Of a DNA stretch of 30,405 nucleotides, positions 1 through 7,378 are shown in pieces. The stretch covers positions 1 to 30,405 of the forward strand of contig JAEWCF010000063.1 of the NCBI GenBank assembly GCA_023390775.1, written 5' to 3'. Source of the DNA: Bacteroidota bacterium (GTDB lineage: Bacteria; Bacteroidota; Bacteroidia; Flavobacteriales; Flavobacteriaceae). Numbering within the stretch: the stretch's first letter is position 1; each line of letters begins with the position of its first letter. The translations under genes were made by a program, and so were the position numbers. The notes beneath the pieces are model-generated. The model made no database searches. It was not told the DNA's origin and saw only the letters and a list, made by a program, of their open reading frames with translations.

Positions 1-449
1 ACGGCCGGGTCGTGAAGGAGCGCGGTCGCGAGCCCCACGCGCTGTCGGTAACCCTTTGATAGTTGCTGGATTTTCTTGTGCTTTTCGGGCGTAAGGCCGG
101 TGAGGGCGATGACCTCGTCGATGCGTTGCTTTTTAATCCCGTAAACACCCGCGTTGAATTCGAGGTACTCGCGAACGTACAGGTCGGGATAAAGCGGATT
201 GTGCTCCGGCAGATAACCGACGGATTTTTGGACTTCCCGCGGATCGGCTGTGACATCATGGCCGTTGACTGACGCGGTTCCGGAATCGGCGCTGAGGTAC
301 GTAGTCAGGATTTTCATCAGCGTGGACTTGCCGGCACCATTGGGCCCGAGGAATCCCACAATCTCGCCTTTGCGGACCGAAAAGGTAACGTTGTCAAGCG
401 CTTTTTGCGCACCGTAATGCTTGGTAACCGATGAAACTTCTATGGACAT
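1..449 (-). CDS. gldA: Gliding motility ABC transporter ATP-binding protein GldA (3' part outside window)
   Basis: The reverse strand encodes 149 residues from an ATG at 449-447 and runs off the left edge, so the C-terminal half is missing. The Walker A loop GPNGAGKS is at residues 35-42 and the ABC signature LSKGYRQR at about 130-137. The stretch around GYLPEHNPLYPDLYVREYLEF is characteristic of the GldA branch of ABC ATPases. In Flavobacterium, GldA is the cytoplasmic ATPase that works with the membrane proteins GldF and GldG, which are not in this window. A TACTTTTG -7 element lies 14 nt upstream of the start. The ABC ATPase call is certain. The GldA assignment rests on recalled similarity to the flavobacterial protein and is likely. 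Confidence 0.88.
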   Translation of the reverse strand, partial: MSIEVSSVTKHYGAQKALDNVTFSVRKGEIVGFLGPNGAGKSTLMKILTTYLSADSGTASVNGHDVTADPREVQKSVGYLPEHNPLYPDLYVREYLEFNAGVYGIKKQRIDEVIALTGLTPEKHKKIQQLSKGYRQRVGLATALLHDPA

Positions 450-463
450 GCGCGGGTTTTAGA

Positions 464-471
464 CAAAAGTA
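464..471 (-). promoter_or_regulatory. -7 promoter element for gldA
   Basis: The reverse strand reads TACTTTTG, a perfect match to the Bacteroidota -7 consensus TAnnTTTG. It sits 14 nt before the gldA start, implying a leader of about 10 nt. I see no well-spaced -33 TTG. Confidence 0.5.
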
Positions 472-561
472 AGCATTAATCGCAAACTTAATTTTTTGCC
501 AAATCGTATTTTAAGTCAAAACAATTTTCTATTTTAGCCCCTGACAATACGATCGATTACG

Positions 562-578
562 AATAACATATTGTTATT
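562..578. promoter_or_regulatory. Perfect AT-rich inverted repeat in the gldA/aroG intergenic region
   Basis: AATAACA (562-568) and TGTTATT (572-578) form a perfect 7-bp inverted repeat around TAT. The site lies in the divergent spacer between gldA and the aroG-type gene. It has the size of a dimeric regulator operator, but no regulator is identified and AT-rich palindromes also arise by chance. The rest of the 450-658 spacer is AT-rich and holds only the gldA -7 element, this repeat and the hairpin at 604-630. Confidence 0.3.
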
Positions 579-603
579 TAAGGTATTATTAATTCATATA
601 TAT

Positions 604-630
604 AAATCCCGGTGAAAGCCGGGATTTTTT
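604..630 (+). terminator. Rho-independent terminator-type hairpin without an obvious upstream gene
   Basis: A perfect 9-bp stem (604-612 with 619-627) closes a 6-nt loop and runs into six T residues (625-630) on the plus strand. No plus-strand gene lies upstream, since gldA reads away from it. It may end a short RNA from the spacer, act as an attenuator, or insulate the following gene. Confidence 0.6.
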
Positions 631-646
631 ATTTGGCGGCATTGCC

Positions 647-654
647 TAATTTTA
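647..654 (+). promoter_or_regulatory. -7 element placed for a leaderless aroG transcript
   Basis: TAATTTTA differs from TAnnTTTG only in its last base and lies exactly 4 nt before the ATG at 659. The same geometry occurs at rsgA and at the YkgJ-type gene. The implied transcription start is at or next to the start codon. Confidence 0.4.
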
Positions 655-658
655 CCGG

Positions 659-1753
659 ATGGAAAATTCCCAAGACATGAGGCAGTGGCTGGACAGGCTG
701 AACCTCCCGCATCCGCTGGTGATCGCGGGCCCTTGCAGCGCCGAAACCGAAGATCAGGTCCTCAAGACAGCCCACCAACTTATGGAGTCGGATGCATCGA
801 TCTACCGCGCCGGAATCTGGAAACCCAGGACGCGGCCGGGTAATTTCGAGGGCGTGGGCGCGATCGGGCTCAAGTGGCTGGTCAAGGCGCGCGCCGAAAC
901 AGGCCTCAAAATGGCCATCGAGGTCGCCAATGCCACGCACGTCAAACTGGCGCTCGATCACGATGTCGATGTTTTGTGGATCGGGGCGAGAACGACCGTC
1001 AACCCTTTTGCGGTACAGGAAATCGCCGACGCACTTTCGGGAACCGACAAAATCGTCCTTGTAAAGAATCCGGTTAACCCGGACCTTGCGCTTTGGATCG
1101 GCGGGATCGAACGCGTCTTGAACGCCGGGATCAGAAATATCGGTGCGGTCCATCGCGGCTTTTCGACCTATGAGAAGACCAAATACCGCAACATCCCCGA
1201 ATGGCAGATCGCCATCGAACTCCAGGGCAAATTCCCGCACCTGCCGCTCATCTGCGACCCTTCGCATATCACCGGCCGCCGGGACATGATCTTCCAGGTT
1301 GCCCAACAGGCGCTGGATCTCAATTATGACGGGCTCATGATCGAGACGCACATTGACCCTGACAATGCCTGGAGCGATGCCGCGCAACAGGTGACGCCGC
1401 AGAGGCTTCGGGAAATCACCCGCCAACTCACCATCCGAAAGGCGACGAGCCACGACGAGGACTTTCACTGCGAGATCGCGAAACTTCGGCAACAAATCGA
1501 TGACGCCGACACCGAAATCCTCCAACTTCTGGGCAAGCGTATGGAAATCGCCGAACAGATTGGCGGTCTCAAAAAAGAAAAGAACGTCTCGATTTTGCAG
1601 AACAAGCGCTGGATCGAGGTGTTGGAAAAGATGAAGTCCGAGGGCGAACTCAAGGGCCTCAGCGACGAATTCATCCTGCGGCTCTTCAGGGCGATCCATG
1701 AGGAGTCCATCACGCATCAGGAAAAGGTCATCAATTCCTCATCAAATGGCTAA
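659..1753 (+). CDS. Bifunctional DAHP synthase / type II chorismate mutase
   Basis: This 364-aa protein combines two shikimate-pathway activities. Residues about 15-255 form a DAHP synthase barrel, which condenses phosphoenolpyruvate with erythrose 4-phosphate. It shows AGPCSAET (23-30, metal-ligand Cys), KPRTRPGNFEG (55-65), VKNPVNPDLALWIGG (135-149), DPSH (200-203) and ETH (229-231). Residues about 270-355 form an all-helical AroQ-type chorismate mutase beginning near EIAKLRQQIDDADTEI. The order synthase then mutase is the usual Bacteroidota fusion. There is no N-terminal ACT-like or ferredoxin-like regulatory domain, so any allosteric control would have to act through the mutase domain, as known for related fusions. 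The start follows a probable leaderless promoter. The TAA stop is part of the rsgA -7 element. Confidence 0.93.
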   Translation: MENSQDMRQWLDRLNLPHPLVIAGPCSAETEDQVLKTAHQLMESDASIYRAGIWKPRTRPGNFEGVGAIGLKWLVKARAETGLKMAIEVANATHVKLALDHDVDVLWIGARTTVNPFAVQEIADALSGTDKIVLVKNPVNPDLALWIGGIERVLNAGIRNIGAVHRGFSTYEKTKYRNIPEWQIAIELQGKFPHLPLICDPSHITGRRDMIFQVAQQALDLNYDGLMIETHIDPDNAWSDAAQQVTPQRLREITRQLTIRKATSHDEDFHCEIAKLRQQIDDADTEILQLLGKRMEIAEQIGGLKKEKNVSILQNKRWIEVLEKMKSEGELKGLSDEFILRLFRAIHEESITHQEKVINSSSNG

Positions 1754-1758
1754 CTTTG
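1751..1758 (+). promoter_or_regulatory. -7 element for rsgA overlapping the upstream stop codon
   Basis: TAACTTTG is a perfect TAnnTTTG match. Its first three bases are the stop codon of the preceding gene, and it lies 4 nt before the rsgA ATG at 1763, implying a leaderless or nearly leaderless message. No convincing -33 TTG is visible inside the upstream coding region. Confidence 0.45.
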
Positions 1759-1762
1759 CGGC

Positions 1763-2731
1763 ATGACGGGACTGGTTTACAAATCGACGGGAAGTTGGTA
1801 CCTGGTGAAGGATGCTTCGGGACAGCTGCACGAGTGCCGCATGAAGGGCAAGTTCCGGCTCAAGGGCATCAAGAGCACCAACCCGATCGCCGTCGGGGAT
1901 ACCGTCGATTTTGAGCTCGACACAACCTCGGACAAGGAGACCGGGGCCATCACCAAAATCCACGACCGAAAGAACTACATTATCCGCAAATCGGTCAACC
2001 TGTCCAAGCAGGTCCACATCATCGCCGCCAACATTGACCAGGTTTTTTTGCTGGTCACCATCGACAATCCCATTACGACCACCAGTTTCATAGACCGGTT
2101 CCTGGTTACCGCTGAGGCCTACGGGATACCGGCGGTCCTGGTCTTCAGCAAGATCGATACGTTGGACGAGGCGACCCTCGACGAACAGCTTTACCTGCAG
2201 CACATCTACACCGAGATCGGGTACAGCTGCCTGCGCGTTTCGGCGGTATCGGGCAAGGGGATCGATGCCTTGAAAGACATGATGAAGGATAGGGTTTCGA
2301 TGTTTTCGGGACATTCGGGCGTGGGCAAGAGTACGTTAATCAATGCCGTCGAACCCGGGCTTGACCTCAAGACCAAGGAGATTTCGGAACAGCACCAGCA
2401 GGGCCAGCACACCACGACTTTTGCGGAGATGTTCGACCTGTCATTTGGTGCGAAGATCATCGACACGCCCGGTATCCGCGGATTTGGGATGGTGGACATG
2501 GAACCCGACGAGGTCAGCGACTATTTTCCCGAGTTCTTCAAATTAAAGGACCAATGCAAATTCAACAACTGCCTGCACAAGGAGGAGCCCAATTGCGCCG
2601 TCAAGGAAGCGTTGGAACGCGATGAACTGGCGTGGTCGCGGTACCGAAGCTATCTGCAGATACTGGAAGGCGACGACGAAAACTACCGGGGCGACCAGTA
2701 TATCGAGGAGCGCAAATCATCGGGCCGATGA
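1763..2731 (+). CDS. rsgA: Ribosome small subunit-dependent GTPase A
   Basis: A 322-aa circularly permuted GTPase that checks late maturation of the 30S subunit. An N-terminal OB-fold covers about residues 1-70. The G-motifs appear in permuted order: SKID (129-132, the NKxD equivalent), the P-loop GHSGVGKS (183-190), HTTTF (216-220) and DTPG (234-237). A C-terminal zinc-binding motif uses C265, C270, H272 and C278. The length is normal for the family. The stop codon overlaps the dtd start (ATGA), so the two are probably co-transcribed and translationally coupled. Confidence 0.96.
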   Translation: MTGLVYKSTGSWYLVKDASGQLHECRMKGKFRLKGIKSTNPIAVGDTVDFELDTTSDKETGAITKIHDRKNYIIRKSVNLSKQVHIIAANIDQVFLLVTIDNPITTTSFIDRFLVTAEAYGIPAVLVFSKIDTLDEATLDEQLYLQHIYTEIGYSCLRVSAVSGKGIDALKDMMKDRVSMFSGHSGVGKSTLINAVEPGLDLKTKEISEQHQQGQHTTTFAEMFDLSFGAKIIDTPGIRGFGMVDMEPDEVSDYFPEFFKLKDQCKFNNCLHKEEPNCAVKEALERDELAWSRYRSYLQILEGDDENYRGDQYIEERKSSGR

Positions 2732-3177
2732 GGGCGGTTATCCAGCGGGTGTCCGAAGCATCGGTAACGATCGAAGGTATCGAAAAAAGCCGGATCGGCA
2801 TTGGATTGCTGATATTATTGGGGATCGAGGAAGCCGACGAAAAAGCCGATGCCACTTGGCTCGCTGCGAAGATCGCGGGACTGAGGATTTTTCCGGATGA
2901 TGCCGGCGTCATGAACCGTTCGGCAAAGGAAATCGGCGCAAGCCTGATGATCGTGAGCCAGTTTACGTTGCACGCCATGACCAAAAAGGGCAACCGTCCG
3001 TCATACATCAGGGCCGCTCGGCCTGAGACCGCGGTTCCGCTTTACCAATTCTTCATCGGCGAATGCCAAAAGATCGGGTTGCAAACCACAACGGGCGAGT
3101 TTGGTGCCGACATGAGAGTCGCACTGGTCAACGACGGCCCCGTTACGATCCTCATCGACACAAAAAACAAGGAATAA
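2728..3177 (+). CDS. dtd: D-aminoacyl-tRNA deacylase
   Basis: This 149-aa protein starts MRAVIQRV at an ATG overlapping the rsgA stop. A longer in-frame start upstream would read through rsgA and does not fit the family N-terminus. Conserved DTD features are SQFTLH (77-82), the KGNRPSY stretch (88-94) and NDGPVT (135-140), the Gly-cis-Pro-type substrate pocket. The enzyme is a cytoplasmic homodimer that hydrolyses D-amino acids (and glycine mischarged on tRNA-Ala) from tRNA. The length matches the usual 145-150 aa. Confidence 0.95.
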   Translation: MRAVIQRVSEASVTIEGIEKSRIGIGLLILLGIEEADEKADATWLAAKIAGLRIFPDDAGVMNRSAKEIGASLMIVSQFTLHAMTKKGNRPSYIRAARPETAVPLYQFFIGECQKIGLQTTTGEFGADMRVALVNDGPVTILIDTKNKE

Positions 3178-3213
3178 TTTTTCCACAAATGTTAAGGATT
3201 TCTAAAAAAAAAT

Positions 3214-3221
3214 TACATTTG
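3214..3221 (+). promoter_or_regulatory. -7 element upstream of the DUF3857 gene run
   Basis: TACATTTG is a perfect TAnnTTTG match ending 13 nt before the ATG at 3235. A TTA at 3192-3194, 19 nt upstream, could serve as a weak -33 element. It is the only promoter signal I see before the four-gene run ending with aroA. Confidence 0.5.
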
Positions 3222-3234
3222 AAAAAAGGGTCCG

Positions 3235-5121
3235 ATGGGAGGGAAATATTTAATACTGCTGATTTGGCTGACGGGATACCTGTGCAACGCGCAAAAAAGT
3301 AATCTTTACGCGGTTTCCCTCATTCCCGATAATCTCAAGGAAAATGCAAACGCGGTTATACGCGATAGCAGAATCGAGGTCAACATTCCAAACAGGCACA
3401 CGATCTCGGTCAAGACCTTTCGGGCAGTGACGGTTCTCAATGAATACGGGCTTTCAAGCATGGCTGCGGCCGAAACCAGGAAGGTTAAATCAATCGACGC
3501 CGAAATCTACGATGCAGCCGGGAACCTGATCAAGAATATCCGGCGCAAGGACTTCAAGGAGTTTTCGCTTTCCGAAGGTTACGAAATCGTGGACGGCAGG
3601 GCGATAGCGTTGGAATACACCCCCGTCCAATATCCGTTTACCATCGTTTACAAGAGCGAGGTCGAAGATTCCAATACTGCCTTCATGCCGGAATGGACGC
3701 CGGCAAGAAATACCCTGACATCGGTCCAGCAAGCCACTATCCTGGTGAAGTGCGCAACCGCCCTCGGGTTTAAATTCAAGGAATTCAATACCCAGGTTCC
3801 CGGGATCACCAGGGAACTTCTCCCCGACGGCGTCCTGTTCACGGCGCGCGACATGCTTCCCGTCAGGTCGGAACAATATTCGCCTCCGTTGCACCAGATC
3901 GTGCCGAGGGTAATCTTCGGGTTGGACAGGTTCCATCTTGAAGGCGTTGACGGCGATGCGGCTACCTGGGAGGATTTCGGGGACTGGACCTATAACCACA
4001 TGCTTGCCGGGAGCGATAATTTGCCCGAGGCGACCAAGGACGCGGTCAAAAAGCTTGTGGGAACCGAAACGGATATTGCCAAAATTGCCTCTATCGTATA
4101 CAAGTATGTCCAGGGGAAAACGCGTTACGTGAGCATCCAGTTGGGCATCGGCGGATGGAAACCGATGAAGGCCGCGGATGTGGACCGCCTGGGTTACGGG
4201 GACTGCAAGGCCCTTACCAATTATACCCGCTGCCTGTTGTCGGCGGTAGGGGTAGCGTCTTATTACACCATAATACACGCCGGCGACCGGATGGACCTGG
4301 ACCCGGATTTTGTCTCGGTACAGGGGAATCACATCGTGCTCGCGGTTCCTGATAAAGACCGCACCACCTGGCTGGAATGCACGAGCCAGACATCACCATT
4401 TGGTTACCAGGGCTCTTCAACATCCAACAGGCTGGCGCTGGTTGTTACGCCAAAGGGGTCAAAACTGATCCGGACTACCGTTCATCCGCACGAATCCAAC
4501 CTTCAGGTGCTCACCGGCCATTACGCCGTCGATCCGGGCGGATCGGTTGCGGGTACGGTTGAAATGGTGTCTTCCGGACTACAGTTTGAAATGCGCGCCA
4601 ATCACGAGGGCCTCTCGCACGAGGCACGTACCGAAGCCTACAAGAACCATTTCGGCATCAATAACCTGAAATTGAAAAGCATGCAGGTGACCGCGGACCG
4701 CGACCTTGCCCGCCTTCGCGAAAACATTGCGCTGCAGGCGGACAAGTATGCCACCGAGGCCGGCGGAAGCCTCATCGTTCCGGTCAATTTCTTCAATCGC
4801 ATCACCGGCGTGCCGCAGCGATACCGCACGCGAAACAATCCATTTGAGACGGGGAACGGCTTCAGGGACGAGGACGAGGTGACCATCGACATTCCGCAGG
4901 GTTTTGCTGTGGAGGCCTTGCCTGCGGTTGCCGATATCAGGTCGAAGTTCGGCGAATACCGCTTCGAGGTCAGTGCCCTATCGGCACAGAAATTACGATA
5001 TAAGAGAATATTTGCCATCAAGGGCGGCCGGTATGAAAAATCGGAGTATGAAGAATACCGGCTTTTCCGCGAGCAGGTGGCCCGCGCCGACAATTCCAAA
5101 ATGGTCCTGAAAAAAGTTTAG
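3235..5121 (+). CDS. Exported DUF3857 / transglutaminase-like protein (copy 1)
   Basis: This 628-aa protein has an N-terminal signal peptide (about residues 1-19, cleavage near CNA-Q). A DUF3857-type beta domain spans about 40-240 and a transglutaminase-like papain-fold core about 275-400. The core keeps the nucleophile in YGDCKALTNY (C324) and a histidine in GNHIVLAV (H366). At the usual aspartate position the sequence reads TTWLECT, giving E381. A C-terminal beta domain follows. Such proteins are widespread in Bacteroidota and their substrates are mostly unknown; a periplasmic or outer-envelope location is inferred. The next gene is a paralogue starting 1 nt after the stop. I would not assign a reaction. 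Confidence 0.85.
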   Translation: MGGKYLILLIWLTGYLCNAQKSNLYAVSLIPDNLKENANAVIRDSRIEVNIPNRHTISVKTFRAVTVLNEYGLSSMAAAETRKVKSIDAEIYDAAGNLIKNIRRKDFKEFSLSEGYEIVDGRAIALEYTPVQYPFTIVYKSEVEDSNTAFMPEWTPARNTLTSVQQATILVKCATALGFKFKEFNTQVPGITRELLPDGVLFTARDMLPVRSEQYSPPLHQIVPRVIFGLDRFHLEGVDGDAATWEDFGDWTYNHMLAGSDNLPEATKDAVKKLVGTETDIAKIASIVYKYVQGKTRYVSIQLGIGGWKPMKAADVDRLGYGDCKALTNYTRCLLSAVGVASYYTIIHAGDRMDLDPDFVSVQGNHIVLAVPDKDRTTWLECTSQTSPFGYQGSSTSNRLALVVTPKGSKLIRTTVHPHESNLQVLTGHYAVDPGGSVAGTVEMVSSGLQFEMRANHEGLSHEARTEAYKNHFGINNLKLKSMQVTADRDLARLRENIALQADKYATEAGGSLIVPVNFFNRITGVPQRYRTRNNPFETGNGFRDEDEVTIDIPQGFAVEALPAVADIRSKFGEYRFEVSALSAQKLRYKRIFAIKGGRYEKSEYEEYRLFREQVARADNSKMVLKKV

Positions 5122-5122
5122 T

Positions 5123-7051
5123 ATGAAAAAGTTAGCACTGATGCTCCTTTTGTTGAGCATTCCCTTTTATGGGCAAACCCTGAAATCCAAGGTTACCGTC
5201 GAGGAATTGAAGGAAACGAGGCATCCAAAGGACACCTCGGCCGCCGCGGCTATTTTGCACAAGCACGGAAGCGTCGAGATCAAGCCTGACCAGGACGGCA
5301 ACTGGATATCGGTTACCGAGGTCGATGTCCGCATCAAAATCTACAAAAAGTCCGGTTACGATTATGCTAACGTCGAGAAAGCTTACTATGCGGGGGCCAA
5401 GGGGGACAAATTCAAGTTTTCGGATGTCAACACCTATAATTTGGTCAACGGCGAGATCGAGAAGACCAAACTCAAGAGCGAAAGCGAGTTCACAGAACAG
5501 AAAAGCAAGAACTGGAAATCCAAGAAGATTTCCCTCACCAACGTCAAGGAGGGAAGCATCATCGAATACAGATATACGGTGACCAGCTACGGCGTCGCGA
5601 GCCTCGAAACCTTTTATTTCCAGCATGACATCCCGGTCAATTTCGTAACTTACCGCGTGGAGTCGCCGGAATATTTCAATTTCAAGAAGACCATCGGTGG
5701 GTTCCTGCGGCCCGTTCAGGAGGAAGTCAAGGTGATGGTCACCGGTGGCGGATACAACATCGACAAAACCAAGTTTACGTTGTGGGACGTACCGGCCATG
5801 AAGGACGAAGAGTTTGTGGACAACATCGACAATTACCGCTCGCGAATGATTTACGAGCTCAATTATTACAGGAGCCCGCAGCATTTTGAAAATTTTGCGA
5901 CCAATTGGGAAGCGGTGGCCAAAAAGATCCACGAGAGCGAGGATTTTGGGAAGCAACTTGACAAGAGCGATTATTTTGAGGCCGACCTCGCCCCGGTCCT
6001 GGCCGCGGCAAAATCGGAAGAGGAGCGATTGAACGGCGTCTTTAATTTCGTCCAGCAAAGGATGAATTGGAATGAATACAACGGATATTCGTGCGACGAT
6101 GGCGTCAGGACCGCCTATAAAAACATGACGGGCAATTGCGCCGAAATCAACCTGATGCTGATCGCGATGCTTCGGCACGCCAACTTCCAGGCCGATCCGG
6201 TGTTGGTCTCGACCCGATCAAACGGCATTGCGCTTTTCCCGAGCCGGACCGCGTTCAATTATGTTGTCGCCGCGGTGAAAACCCCGGCCGGCACTGTCTT
6301 GCTGGATGCGACGAGCAAAAATTCGCAACCCAATGTCCTCCCGATCCGAGCCATCAACTGGACCGGCCGGATCATTCGCAAGGACGGCAGCTCTGAGCCT
6401 ATCGAACTTATCCCCAACAAAAATTCTCGCAAGATCGGGATCGTGAGCGCCAGCCTGGGCGCCGATGGGAAAGTCTCCGGGACGCTGAAACATCAATACA
6501 GTGACCATAATGCCTATGTTTTCCGCGAAAGGTATGGGGGTCTTTCCACCGACAGCTACATCGAGAAGATGGAGAAACGCTACAGCGGGATCCTTTTGGA
6601 CGAATATGTTTTGGAAAATGCCAAAAGTTTGGAGAAGCCGGTATCGGAAAGCTATAAATTCACGCACGACAACCTCGTCGAGGTATTGGGCGACAAAATG
6701 TATTTTTCGCCGATGCTCTTTCTCCTTGACAGTGAGAACCCTTTCAAACAGGAGATTCGGCAATACCCGGTGGACTTCGTCTTTCCGCATCAGGAAAAAT
6801 ATTCCTTCAATATCAATATTCCCGAAGGTTATGTGATTGAATCCATGCCCGCGCCCGCCTCACTCGCGATGCCGTCCAATATCGGGACCTTCAAGTTTCT
6901 GATCTCGGGTTCGGGACGGCAGATCCAGCTTTCGGTACAAAGCGATATGAATGCAGCCGTCATCCCCGCCGAGGACTACGATACGCTCAAGGAATTCTAC
7001 AAGGAAATGATTGCAAAACAAACCGAAAAAATAGTACTAAAGAAAGCATAG
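5123..7051 (+). CDS. Exported DUF3857 / transglutaminase-like protein (copy 2)
   Basis: This 642-aa paralogue has the same layout as the preceding gene. A signal peptide MKKLALMLLLLSIPFYGQ is followed by a DUF3857 region (about 40-260) and a transglutaminase-like core (about 290-405). The putative nucleophile is kept in GNCAEINL (C339) and an aspartate in LLDATSKN (D395). The histidine position reads FNYVVAAV, giving Y380. It may therefore be a non-catalytic partner, or use a different residue. The gene lies between copy 1 (1-nt gap) and the MazG-like gene (no gap), so all are probably on one mRNA. Overall sequence identity with copy 1 is low, so the duplication is old. Confidence 0.85.
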   Translation: MKKLALMLLLLSIPFYGQTLKSKVTVEELKETRHPKDTSAAAAILHKHGSVEIKPDQDGNWISVTEVDVRIKIYKKSGYDYANVEKAYYAGAKGDKFKFSDVNTYNLVNGEIEKTKLKSESEFTEQKSKNWKSKKISLTNVKEGSIIEYRYTVTSYGVASLETFYFQHDIPVNFVTYRVESPEYFNFKKTIGGFLRPVQEEVKVMVTGGGYNIDKTKFTLWDVPAMKDEEFVDNIDNYRSRMIYELNYYRSPQHFENFATNWEAVAKKIHESEDFGKQLDKSDYFEADLAPVLAAAKSEEERLNGVFNFVQQRMNWNEYNGYSCDDGVRTAYKNMTGNCAEINLMLIAMLRHANFQADPVLVSTRSNGIALFPSRTAFNYVVAAVKTPAGTVLLDATSKNSQPNVLPIRAINWTGRIIRKDGSSEPIELIPNKNSRKIGIVSASLGADGKVSGTLKHQYSDHNAYVFRERYGGLSTDSYIEKMEKRYSGILLDEYVLENAKSLEKPVSESYKFTHDNLVEVLGDKMYFSPMLFLLDSENPFKQEIRQYPVDFVFPHQEKYSFNINIPEGYVIESMPAPASLAMPSNIGTFKFLISGSGRQIQLSVQSDMNAAVIPAEDYDTLKEFYKEMIAKQTEKIVLKKA

Positions 7052-7378
7052 ATGGACCTTAGGAACGCGCAACTCGAGGTGGACAACTGGATCAGGAACC
7101 ACGGTGTCCGTTATTTCAACGAACTCACCAACATGGCCCAACTCACCGAGGAAGTGGGCGAGGTCGCCCGCATCATCGCCAGGCGTTACGGCGAGCAATC
7201 GGAAAAAGAGAGCGACAAAACCAAGGACCTTGGCGAGGAACTGGCCGATGTGGTCTTCGTTGTCCTTTGCCTGGCCAACCAGACCGGTGTTGACCTGCAG
7301 CAGGCGTTCGACAAAAAGATGGAACTCAAGACGCGCCGGGACCACGACCGCCACCACAACAACCAAAAACTTCAGTAG
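7052..7378 (+). CDS. MazG-like nucleotide pyrophosphohydrolase
   Basis: A 108-aa all-alpha NTP pyrophosphohydrolase of the MazG/dCTPase-like fold, which hydrolyses nucleoside triphosphates to monophosphate and pyrophosphate with Mg2+. The metal-binding signature is EEVGE (33-37) plus EELAD (62-66), giving the EExxE...ExxD pattern. The tail is rich in His, Asp and Lys (RRDHDRHHNNQK) and probably disordered. Its ATG directly follows the stop of the upstream gene, and its TAG overlaps the GTG of aroA by one base. The preferred nucleotide cannot be read from the sequence. Confidence 0.9.
   Translation: MDLRNAQLEVDNWIRNHGVRYFNELTNMAQLTEEVGEVARIIARRYGEQSEKESDKTKDLGEELADVVFVVLCLANQTGVDLQQAFDKKMELKTRRDHDRHHNNQKLQ

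Noticed and set aside
629..1717. 362-codon minus-strand ORF across the DAHP synthase-chorismate mutase gene
   Set aside because: It is an antisense shadow. The plus strand encodes a full recognisable fusion enzyme, and the antisense product matches nothing known.
5132..6178. 348-codon minus-strand ORF across the second DUF3857 gene
   Set aside because: Shadow of the real gene caused by G/C-rich third positions, with no signal, motif or promoter of its own.
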